The notes under the pieces are model-generated. The model was not told the DNA's origin and did no database searches. It worked only from the letters and a program-made list of their open reading frames with translations. A DNA stretch of 6,588 nt, taken from positions 1-6,588 of the forward strand of contig DYKL01000200.1 of NCBI GenBank assembly GCA_020722645.1. Reading direction: 5' to 3'. The position numbers and the translations under genes are program-made. The stretch comes from Acetofilamentum sp. (GTDB lineage Bacteria; Bacteroidota; Bacteroidia; Bacteroidales; JAFGUD01). Below are positions 1 through 5,603 of this stretch, in pieces; the stretch's first letter is position 1, and each line of letters starts with the position of its first letter.

Positions 1-365
1 GTAAATTTTAATTCTGTATAAATTTTATGTTCGATTATACTATCTAAACCAAATTTTAAAAAGTCTTCTTCTTTGATTAAAAAAATGCTTAAACTATCAA
101 TATTATATGCTGCTAAATATTCTTTGGCACAAAAAGGTTCAGGACCTTTAAAAAATGCATCATGTTTTGATATTTTGTTAAAACAACCGCTACATTTAAA
201 ATCAATAGGTTCTAACTTTTCTATTTCAATATCAATAAAAATAAAAAAGTTGCTGTTAACTTTATTTACAAAATAAACAAAATTGTCGCGTCTTTTATGT
301 AAATCAATACTTGTAAAGCAACCGATAAATAAAAGTAAAGTTAGTAAACCAAATATTTTTTTCAT
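1..365 (-). CDS. Hypothetical lipoprotein, 3' end beyond the window
   Basis: Reading leftward from an ATG at 365, the frame stays open for 121 codons to the window edge, so the C-terminus is missing. The protein starts MKKIFGLLTLLLFIGC, a short basic N-terminus plus hydrophobic stretch ending in a lipobox-like FIGC. Cys16 would be the lipidated residue, so the protein probably sits on the periplasmic or outer-membrane side. The mature part is hydrophilic and has three more cysteines, C58 and C61 (CSGC) and C79 (PFCAKEY), which could bind metal or form disulfides. I do not recognise the family. It lies 139 bp downstream of the Rhs C-terminal fragment on the same strand. Small lipoproteins are often encoded there as immunity or accessory proteins, so that role is possible but is only inferred from position. 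No Shine-Dalgarno sequence is visible. A shorter opposite-strand reading frame at 73-276 has no protein-like features. Confidence 0.8.
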   Translation of the reverse strand, partial: MKKIFGLLTLLLFIGCFTSIDLHKRRDNFVYFVNKVNSNFFIFIDIEIEKLEPIDFKCSGCFNKISKHDAFFKGPEPFCAKEYLAAYNIDSLSIFLIKEEDFLKFGLDSIIEHKIYTELKF

Positions 366-504
366 TTGAATTATTTTTAATTTTCTTTTATCTGATATTT
401 AATTTTTATGTATTTGTTTTATCTCCTACAATTAATTGATGCTTTTAGGATTTTTTAATTATCTCAGATTAATTTACTTCTTTCAATAATCGCAACATCA
501 AATT

Positions 505-1011
505 TTAATAAAAATATGTAAAATCCCAAACATCCCAAGTCCATTTTTCTATATTATATATTGGATTTCCATATTTACTATTAATCCAAACATCACGACC
601 AAAAAACTCTCTACCTAATATATTAGCTGTTTGCTCAACCCAAAAATGACTATGACTTTCTGCACTATAGTGGCTAAAATTATACTTTATTGCTTCAACT
701 CCACTCAAAGAAGCTAAAATCATGTAGAAAGGACCTGTTATTTGGCTTTGAATATAATGACCATATTCATGCTGAAAATCTGGACATTCAGGAAAAGCTT
801 GACCATATTCATACCCCCATACGTGACTTGTCGCTAAAATCATTATATATGAACCGACAGACATCCCACCTCCATAAGCACCCCAATTCAAAGATAACAT
901 AGTAGCACCGCCGTAGTATTGGACTTCATGCCCGGCAAGTAAATTAGCTCCTTGCGATGCAGCATAGCCAATTAAAGTTTGCGGTAATTCCCACGTAAAA
1001 CGAGAAATTAC
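505..1011 (-). pseudogene. 5'-truncated Rhs-associated C-terminal metallopeptidase domain
   Basis: The frame is open for 168 codons from just after a TGA (1012-1014) to TAA at 505-507. The protein begins VISRFTWELPQTLIGYAASQ and continues through HEVQYYGGAT. From memory, this matches the start of the C-terminal domain of many Bacteroidota Rhs/YD-repeat proteins (RFTWELPQT, then a YFGGAT-like segment). The only in-frame ATG is at 900, 37 codons into this conserved segment, and has no ribosome site, so the 131-residue product starting there would be a cut domain. A zinc-protease motif HEYGH lies at residues 44-48 counted from that ATG. A possible third ligand, Glu89, sits in FWVEQTAN, followed by LGREFFG. 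The Rhs repeats and the core motif preceding the tip are absent upstream, where repeat DNA takes over. I infer a remnant or silent C-terminal cassette. The zinc motif itself is intact, so activity of a short product cannot be excluded. Confidence 0.8.
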
Positions 1012-1041
1012 TCAAAAATATATATAAAACTTTTTATTTCG

Positions 1042-1060
1042 TTTAAGACTTCGTCTTAAA
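1042..1060. repeat. Perfect 8-bp palindromic hairpin
   Basis: TTTAAGAC at 1042-1049 and GTCTTAAA at 1053-1060 form an 8-bp perfect stem with a 3-nt loop. It lies about 30 bp upstream of the point where the Rhs reading frame breaks off, so it may mark the rearrangement junction. No U-tract follows directly, so it is not called a terminator. Confidence 0.6.
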
Positions 1061-1073
1061 TGCTCAAATAACT

Positions 1074-1096
1074 GCAAGTTTGTAACTTGCTTTTTT
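1074..1096 (+). terminator. Hairpin with T-tract, terminator-like or repeat fragment
   Basis: GCAAGTT (1074-1080), loop TGT, then AACTTGC (1084-1090) is followed at once by six T residues (1091-1096). The shape fits a Rho-independent terminator on the plus strand. No plus-strand gene lies upstream in the window, so it may instead be part of the dispersed repeat cluster next to it. Confidence 0.45.
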
Positions 1097-1108
1097 CACC
1101 TACCATTT

Positions 1109-1159
1109 CGTCTCTGCGAGGCAAACGTCATTGCGAGGCACACGTCATTGCGAGGTACG
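1109..1159. repeat. Three tandem copies of a 17-bp unit
   Basis: Three head-to-tail copies start at 1109, 1126 and 1143 with exact 17-bp spacing. The second copy is CGTCATTGCGAGGCACA. The first differs by a few bases (CGTCTCTGCGAGGCAAA) and the third ends GGTACG. The same core CGTCAnTnCGAGG recurs at 1181 and, inverted, at 1248-1260. The unit resembles small non-coding dispersed repeats seen in many bacterial genomes; this resemblance is from memory. Confidence 0.75.
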
Positions 1160-1180
1160 AAGCAAAAGCAAGAAGCAAAT

Positions 1181-1260
1181 CGTCACTACGAGGAACGAAG
1201 TAGCTGACTCGTTAAAACCGGTTCGGGTTTAAGATTACTTCGCAAAGCCTCGTAATGACG
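1181..1260. repeat. Imperfect inverted repeat, degenerate MITE/REP-like element
   Basis: The left arm starts CGTCACTACGAGG (1181-1193) and continues with CGAAGTA (1196-1202). The right arm is the reverse complement of CGTCATTACGAGG (1248-1260) and CGAAGTA (1236-1242). This gives an 80-nt foldback with one mismatch in the outer 13 bp and unequal bulges. The interior holds a smaller dyad around AACCGGTT. There is no transposase gene, so this would be a non-autonomous or structural repeat. Confidence 0.7.
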
Positions 1261-1418
1261 CAAAGCGAATGAGAAGGCTAACGGCAAATTGTCAATACAA
1301 GGTTTCGGACAATAATGATTTGTAATCCGAAAACTCTATAAATCAGTCGATTAGTTGAACTCGGATTGCAAAATCGAATTAGCAATGTTATGAAATCTTG
1401 TGGCGGTTAAGTATAAAT

Positions 1419-1452
1419 TTTGAAATTTTATAAACTTTTAGATTTAATTTTG
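1419..1452 (+). promoter_or_regulatory. Candidate Bacteroidota-type promoter of moxR
   Basis: TAATTTTG at 1445-1452 matches the Bacteroidota -7 consensus TAnnTTTG. A TTTG at 1419-1422 lies 22 bp before it, close to the usual spacing for the -33 element. A second TAATTTTG at 1464-1471 lacks a well-spaced -33 box. Transcription would start about 35 nt before the moxR start codon. AT-rich sequence gives such matches easily, so this is tentative. Confidence 0.4.
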
Positions 1453-1492
1453 AATAAAAATTATAATTTTGGGGCTTTAAAACTAAAGGAAA

Positions 1493-2461
1493 ATGAATTA
1501 TAAAGACGATGTTCAGGCAGTGGAAGGACTGCGACAAAAATATCTGGAATTTACAAGAGAAATAAACAAAGTCATATACGGACAAGAACAAATAATTAAA
1601 GAAGTTCTGATTACAATTTTCAGTGGCGGACACGCTTTACTTGTCGGGGTGCCCGGGCTTGCAAAAACAATGCTTGTCAATACAATTGCACAGGTTTTGA
1701 GCCTAAAATACAAGCGTATTCAGTTTACCCCCGATTTGATGCCCAGTGATATTATCGGGACAGAAATATTAGACCAAAACAAAGAGTTCAGATTCATAAA
1801 AGGACCTGTATTTTCAAACATAATTTTGGCAGACGAAATAAACAGAACGCCTCCCAAAACACAGTCAGCTCTTTTGGAAGCGATGCAAGAAAAATCAGTA
1901 ACGACAGCAGGTAATACTTATACCTTAGAAAAACCATTTTTTGTTTTGGCAACACAAAATCCTATTGAGCAGGAAGGAACATATCCGCTACCGGAAGCAC
2001 AACTTGACCGATTTATGTTTAACATTATCCTTGATTATCCTTTGTTGGAAGAAGAATTGCAAATAGTAAAAAACACAACTTCTGAACAAAATATCCAACT
2101 TAATCAAGTCCTTACAGGCGAAGAAGTCCTGTATTTTCAAAATTTGCTTCAAAGAATCCCCATAAATGAAAGTGTATTGAAGTATGCTGTTGAACTGGCA
2201 TATAAAACACGTCCTAATTATTCAATGGCAACTGAATGGACAAATAAATACATTCATTGGGGTGCAGGACCGAGGGCTTCTCAGTATTTGGTAATAGGAG
2301 CAAAAACCAATGCTATTTTAAACGGAAAATTTTCTCCCGACATCGAAGACGTTAAAGCAGTTGCATTGCCGGTTTTGAGGCACAGAATAGTTAAAAACTT
2401 TAAAGCAGAGGCAGAAGGAATAACAACAGATAAAATAATTCAAAATCTTTTTGCCGGTTAA
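1493..2461 (+). CDS. moxR: MoxR family AAA+ ATPase
   Basis: This is a complete 322-residue MoxR-type AAA+ ATPase, the usual length for the family. These cytoplasmic ATP-driven chaperones are thought to help mature or activate partner proteins, often ones with von Willebrand A domains. The signatures are all present: Walker A GVPGLAKT (52-59), Walker B IILADE (110-115) followed by INR, sensor 1 ATQNP (153-157), LDRF with a probable arginine finger (171-174), and sensor 2 GPRASQ (259-264) in the C-terminal lid. ATG at 1493 is preceded by AAAGGA (1485-1490), only 2 nt away, a tight but plausible ribosome site. The N-terminus aligns naturally with the family from this Met. The usual downstream partners (DUF58 and VWA proteins, BatA-D) are not here, and a hairpin terminator follows directly, so the gene is probably transcribed alone. 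The family call is firm; the physiological partner is unknown. Confidence 0.96.
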   Translation: MNYKDDVQAVEGLRQKYLEFTREINKVIYGQEQIIKEVLITIFSGGHALLVGVPGLAKTMLVNTIAQVLSLKYKRIQFTPDLMPSDIIGTEILDQNKEFRFIKGPVFSNIILADEINRTPPKTQSALLEAMQEKSVTTAGNTYTLEKPFFVLATQNPIEQEGTYPLPEAQLDRFMFNIILDYPLLEEELQIVKNTTSEQNIQLNQVLTGEEVLYFQNLLQRIPINESVLKYAVELAYKTRPNYSMATEWTNKYIHWGAGPRASQYLVIGAKTNAILNGKFSPDIEDVKAVALPVLRHRIVKNFKAEAEGITTDKIIQNLFAG

Positions 2462-2470
2462 TCAAAAAAT

Positions 2471-2513
2471 TACTGAATATTTGATAATCAAATTTTTCAG
2501 TATTTATTTTTTT
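2471..2513 (+). terminator. Probable terminator after moxR
   Basis: TACTGAA (2471-2477) pairs with TTCAGTA (2496-2502) and an inner ATTTGA (2479-2484) pairs with TCAAAT (2488-2493), with a 3-nt loop and small internal bulge. T-rich sequence follows to 2513. The stem is AT-rich but long, begins 9 bp after the moxR stop, and separates moxR from the next gene. Confidence 0.65.
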
Positions 2514-2649
2514 ACAAAATATTGAATAACAGATATTTAATACAAATAGTCGATAAATCGTATAAAACACTGAATTACAGCAAATAAACTTAAAAATTTT
2601 AATAATAACAACTATAATTTTATTTCAAAAATGTTTAAAAAAAATTCTT

Positions 2650-2674
2650 TTTGAAAAATTATTTTTTATTTTTG
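2650..2674 (+). promoter_or_regulatory. Possible promoter of the membrane protein/DUF3822 pair
   Basis: TATTTTTG at 2667-2674 matches the -7 consensus TAnnTTTG and would place the transcript start roughly 30 nt before the ATG at 2712. The nearest TTTG (2650-2653) is only 13 bp upstream, shorter than the normal spacing, so the -33 part is doubtful. Confidence 0.35.
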
Positions 2675-2711
2675 CCAAAACATTAAATACTAACATCTAT
2701 AAATTTATAAA

Positions 2712-3365
2712 ATGAATAAGACTTTAAAAACAATTATCAATCTGGTTTTGATAGTAGTAATAGTTGTGTTTGTAATTGGTATCTATAACAAAATTATGGA
2801 TCCTATTAAATTTCAGAAAGCATACGAACACAGATCTAATATTGTAATTGAAAAAATGACGAAAATCAGAGATGTAGAATTGGCTTATTTGGATAAATAT
2901 TCAAAATATACAGCAGACTTTGACACTCTTTTGAATTTTATAAAATATGATTCAGTAATTGTAGTAAAATCTTATGGCAGCGTACCTGACAGTATATACA
3001 TCTTAGCAAAATACAACAAAAAAGAGGCTGAAAAAAAAGCACTTGAACTTGGCATAATTACACGCGACACGATTAGAATAAGTGTTATAGACACTTTATT
3101 TAAAGAAGGTGGTTATGATACGTTAAAATATATTCCGTACACAAACCTTACCGAAACATTTCAAATTCAGGCAGGAAGTCTGAAAACTTTATCTAATCTT
3201 GTTAGACCCGTATTTGAGCTAAAAGCACATAACAACTCCTTTACAAATGGTCTGAAAAAACAACTTGTAATCAATCTTAACGACAAAGCAAGAGATAATA
3301 ATATGTTTCCGGGCTTTACAATTGGTTCTATGACAGAAGTAACAACAGCAGGAAATTGGAACTAA
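2712..3365 (+). CDS. Single-pass membrane-anchored protein of unknown function
   Basis: This is a 217-residue protein with a short basic N-terminus (MNKTLK) and one strong hydrophobic helix at about residues 8-25. A soluble domain of roughly 190 residues follows. The N-terminal layout suggests a signal anchor with the domain outside the cytoplasmic membrane. No lipobox or cleavage site stands out. Residues 36-78 look helical and contain VELAYLDKYSKYTADFDTLL, which recalls the helix and following turn of pilin-like proteins. This is an impression of layout, not a family match. The gene follows moxR after a terminator and a 250-bp gap. It lies 43 bp before the DUF3822 gene on the same strand, so the two are likely co-transcribed. 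No Shine-Dalgarno sequence is visible. I do not recognise a named family, and the function is unknown. Confidence 0.9.
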   Translation: MNKTLKTIINLVLIVVIVVFVIGIYNKIMDPIKFQKAYEHRSNIVIEKMTKIRDVELAYLDKYSKYTADFDTLLNFIKYDSVIVVKSYGSVPDSIYILAKYNKKEAEKKALELGIITRDTIRISVIDTLFKEGGYDTLKYIPYTNLTETFQIQAGSLKTLSNLVRPVFELKAHNNSFTNGLKKQLVINLNDKARDNNMFPGFTIGSMTEVTTAGNWN

Positions 3366-3408
3366 TTTTGCATTATAAAAAAAACAAACGGCACAAAACC
3401 AACTAATT

Positions 3409-4245
3409 ATGCAAAATTTCAGCTATTTTAACGACTCTTTCAATCTCAAAAAAATATCGTCTTATTATTTGCAGTTACAACTTTCAAAACATAGCATCAG
3501 TTACATCATTACTGATACTATCAGAAACCAACATATTGCAATAAAAAACAAACTTTTTGAAAATCCTGATGAAGATATTTTAGTAAATTTTCAAAATGCT
3601 ATTAAAGAAGACGTTTATCTGAACAAACATTATAAATCAGTTAATTTTTTCTTTGTTTCTGAAAGAAATACTCTAATTCCTGCTGAATATTTTGACAAAA
3701 AACACATAAAAGATTATTTCAAATTCAGTTTTGTACTGTCAAATCAGGAAGAAGTTCATTTTAACTACATTGAAAAGGCAAAAGCTTATAATTTATATTC
3801 TATTCCTTCAATTTTAATTAATTTTTTAGTAAATCATTTCCCTGAAATCAGACTTCATCATTATACAACACCTCTTATTAAAGCAACATTTAATGATACT
3901 GATGGAACACAAAACGTTTTTGACAATATTAGAGCTAGTTTTCAGAGAAATTTATTAAATATCGCAATTGTAAAAAATCAAAAATTGGTCTTTTTCAATG
4001 ATTTTGACTTTAAAACCGATGAAGATGCTGTTTTTTACATTATGAGTGTTGTAAAAAAATTATTTATCAATAACCGAAGATGTGATTTTACTGTTCAAGG
4101 TTTAATCGAAAAGAATTCAAAATTGCACAAGTATCTTGCAAAATATTTTCCGGAAGTTAAATTTGCCGAAAAATACGATAAAGATTTTCCTTTTAATCAG
4201 GTTCCAGTCCACTATTATGCAAATCTTCTGAATTTCGATATATAA
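3409..4245 (+). CDS. DUF3822 family protein
   Basis: This is a 278-residue protein without signal peptide or membrane helix, so probably cytoplasmic. Its pattern matches what I recall of the Bacteroidota family DUF3822. It opens with a start of the form YFNDSFNLKKISSYYLQLQL. A central segment follows with FFVSERNTLIPAEYFD, then NLYSIPSILINFLVNHFPEI. Next come TPLIKATF and LNIAIVKNQKLVFFNDFDF, then DEDAVFYIMSVVKKLF, and the protein ends HKYLAKYFPEVKFA. In many Bacteroidales, as far as I remember, a DUF3822 gene precedes rsmD and coaD. Here it ends at a terminator with a convergent ptb gene, so that context is missing. The likely operon partner is the membrane-anchored protein 43 bp upstream. 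The alternating strands and helices would suit an actin/RNase H-like fold, which is conjecture. The biochemical role is unknown. Confidence 0.88.
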   Translation: MQNFSYFNDSFNLKKISSYYLQLQLSKHSISYIITDTIRNQHIAIKNKLFENPDEDILVNFQNAIKEDVYLNKHYKSVNFFFVSERNTLIPAEYFDKKHIKDYFKFSFVLSNQEEVHFNYIEKAKAYNLYSIPSILINFLVNHFPEIRLHHYTTPLIKATFNDTDGTQNVFDNIRASFQRNLLNIAIVKNQKLVFFNDFDFKTDEDAVFYIMSVVKKLFINNRRCDFTVQGLIEKNSKLHKYLAKYFPEVKFAEKYDKDFPFNQVPVHYYANLLNFDI

Positions 4246-4248
4246 AAC

Positions 4249-4276
4249 AAAAAAGCCTCTTTTCGAGGCTTTTTTT
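4249..4276. terminator. Bidirectional Rho-independent terminator
   Basis: AAAAAAGCCTC (4249-4259), a 5-nt loop, then GAGGCTTTTTT (4265-4275) gives an 11-bp perfect stem with A/T tracts on both sides. It can terminate the DUF3822 transcript on the plus strand and ptb on the minus strand. It overlaps the first bases of the ptb stop codon. Confidence 0.92.
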
Positions 4277-5171
4277 ATGACATCAAAGATGCCAAAGCAA
4301 TAGAATACATCTTAGTTTCGGCAGAATCGCCACGTGATGATAAAATACAAGGTACTTTTGCTCCGGCTACAATTGCACCTAATTCGGCTTTTGCTAATTT
4401 AGTATTTGTCTTATAAAAAACATTTCCCGCTTCAATATTAGGAAACAAAAGACAGTCCGCATCACCGGCAACCTCAGATTTCATTCCTTTTATTTTAACA
4501 CTTTCCATATCAATTGACAAATCAATACTTAAAGGTCCTTCTACGATACAATTTTTGATCTGTCCACGTTCAGCCATTTTTGAAATTATTGCCGCATCTG
4601 TTGTTGAAACAATAGAAGGACTTACTTGCTCGGCAGCAGATATAATTGCAATTTTCGGCTTCTCGATTCCTAATTTTATTGCTGTTTGTGCCAATAAATT
4701 AGTAATAATAATTTTTTGAGACAAATCAGGAAGCGGAATAATAGCAACATCTGAAACTATCAACAATTTATGATAATTTGGGTTTTCTATGACAGTAATA
4801 TGAGTCAAAAGACCTTTTGGAGGAACTAAGCCAAAATCTTTGTTCAAAATTGCACGCATATACTTATCTGTGCTTATCAGACCTTTCATAAGCAAATCAC
4901 CTTCGCCTTTTGCAACCATTTCAACTGCTTTTATTCCGGCGGCATACTCTTCTTTTACATCAACAATCTTAAACTTGTCAGTACTGATATTTAATTCTTT
5001 GCAACTTGCAGCAATTTTATCGGCATCACCAACCAATGTTGCATCAATCATACCCATATCAACAGCCTGATTTATGGCTTCAATGGTGTGAGTATCTACT
5101 GCATAGGCAGCAATTAATCTTTTGTTTGGTAAAAATTTTACTCTTTCAATTAATTCATTTAATTTTTTCAT
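4275..5171 (-). CDS. ptb: Phosphate butyryltransferase (PTA/PTB family)
   Basis: This is a complete 298-residue cytoplasmic enzyme of the phosphate acetyl/butyryltransferase family, at the normal length for Ptb (about 300). The reaction is butyryl-CoA plus phosphate to butyryl-phosphate plus CoA. Branched-chain acyl-CoAs may also serve. Conserved segments are MKGLISTDKYMRAILNK (96-111), LTHITVIE (122-129), SDVAIIPLPDLSQK (140-153), ISAAEQVSPS (177-186), EGPLSID (211-217) and DADCLLFPNIEAGN (237-250). The C-terminal PTA/PTB signature is SSRGDSAETKMYSIALA (278-294). The protein is half the size of full phosphotransacetylases with extra domains, and the segments favour Ptb over Pta. The start MKKLNELIERVKFLPNKRLI fits the family. 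Butyrate kinase, usually the next gene, is absent: the gene runs straight into the bidirectional terminator. A kinase must be encoded elsewhere, or the enzyme serves another route. No clear promoter was found. Confidence 0.94.
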   Translation of the reverse strand: MKKLNELIERVKFLPNKRLIAAYAVDTHTIEAINQAVDMGMIDATLVGDADKIAASCKELNISTDKFKIVDVKEEYAAGIKAVEMVAKGEGDLLMKGLISTDKYMRAILNKDFGLVPPKGLLTHITVIENPNYHKLLIVSDVAIIPLPDLSQKIIITNLLAQTAIKLGIEKPKIAIISAAEQVSPSIVSTTDAAIISKMAERGQIKNCIVEGPLSIDLSIDMESVKIKGMKSEVAGDADCLLFPNIEAGNVFYKTNTKLAKAELGAIVAGAKVPCILSSRGDSAETKMYSIALASLMS

Positions 5172-5283
5172 AATTTATTGATTTTAAAATATTTAGTGTC
5201 AGTTTATAAAATCCATAATGTTCGTAAAGTTAAAAGCCTTCATTGTAAATGTCTATAAAGTTTTTACCTTTTATTTTTAGTTA

Positions 5284-5332
5284 AAGCCCCTTACAGGGCT
5301 GGCTTTACAGACCCTTTCAGGACAAGCTTTAC
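5284..5332. repeat. Two tandem copies of a 24-25 bp repeat
   Basis: Copy one (5284-5308) contains CCCCTTACAGGGCTGGCTTT and copy two (5309-5332) contains ACCCTTTCAGGACAAGCTTT. Both end in CTTTAC and lie head to tail. A third copy is at 5440. The first copy also has dyad symmetry (AAAGCC...GGCTTT). Confidence 0.7.
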
Positions 5333-5366
5333 TAACTTTGTACTTTATAAACTAATTCTAATTAGT
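5309..5366. repeat. Long degenerate direct repeat, copy 1
   Basis: This unit of about 58 bp starts AGACCCTTTCAGGACAAGCT, continues with ACTTTATAAACT and ends near TTCTAATTA. It matches the unit at 5440-5495 in order and spacing with scattered substitutions and small gaps. Confidence 0.6.
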
Positions 5367-5439
5367 GTTTGTTATTAAAGTGTTAAGTTTATAATTTTTT
5401 CAAAGTTAATTTACTGAAAATCAATTGCTAATACTTTAT

Positions 5440-5495
5440 AGACCCTTACAGGGCAGGCTTTCAACTTTATAAACTTTATGAACTTACTCTAATTA
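5440..5495. repeat. Long degenerate direct repeat, copy 2
   Basis: The unit starts AGACCCTTACAGGGCAGGCT, continues with ACTTTATAAACTTTATGAAC and ends near CTCTAATTA. It parallels copy 1 at 5309-5366. It lies just outside the end of the methyltransferase reading frame at 5502. Confidence 0.6.
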
Positions 5496-5501
5496 TCAAA
5501 T

Positions 5502-5603
5502 TCAAATTTTGCTAAAAATAATAAAAATTTGTTTTGTCAAAAAATCAATTTCTTTGTAAATCTTAAAACCTGCATCATTCATTTCTTTTACAATGTCATT
5601 TCT
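5502..5603 (-). pseudogene. Methyltransferase C-terminal tail beyond an in-frame TGA
   Basis: After the TGA at 5604-5606 the same frame stays open for 33 codons to a second TGA at 5502-5504. It begins RNDIVKEMNDAGFKIYKEID, followed by FLTKQIFIIFSKI. This is the type of ending expected for small class I methyltransferases (an IVxEMxxAGF helix, then a strand, then a hydrophobic FLIF strand). The gene was therefore about 187 codons long. The TGA looks like one nonsense substitution (AGA or CGA to TGA) or a sequencing error. Confidence 0.75.

Larger units (their letters stand above)
1012..1492. other. Repeat-rich intergenic region between Rhs remnant and moxR
   Basis: I see no credible gene in these 480 bases. 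The left half holds two short perfect hairpins, a 17-bp tandem repeat and a long imperfect inverted repeat, listed separately. Around 1100-1270 the base composition is visibly richer in G+C than the flanks. A further small dyad, TTTCGGA (1303-1309) with TCCGAAA (1326-1332), lies in the middle. The right end carries the candidate moxR promoter and ribosome site. Confidence 0.7.
5172..5501. other. Intergenic region with degenerate direct repeats
   Basis: No gene is seen between the ptb start and the end of the methyltransferase tail. The stretch is built largely from repeated pieces containing CCCTTnCAGGnC, GGCTTT and ACTTTATAAACT. Degenerate versions such as TCTATAAAGTTTTTA occur near 5250-5265. 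The ptb promoter must lie here, but I could not identify it. Confidence 0.65.

Noticed and set aside
73..276. A 67-residue plus-strand open frame near the left edge
   Set aside because: It is the antisense shadow of the minus-strand lipoprotein frame, which starts with a good lipoprotein signal and runs through the whole region.
1109..1260. CRISPR array
   Set aside because: The 17-bp units are directly adjacent with no spacers, and the remaining copies are unevenly spaced and inverted.
1388..1633. Minus-strand 81-residue frame overlapping the moxR start
   Set aside because: It is a composition-driven antisense frame overlapping a well-supported MoxR coding region.
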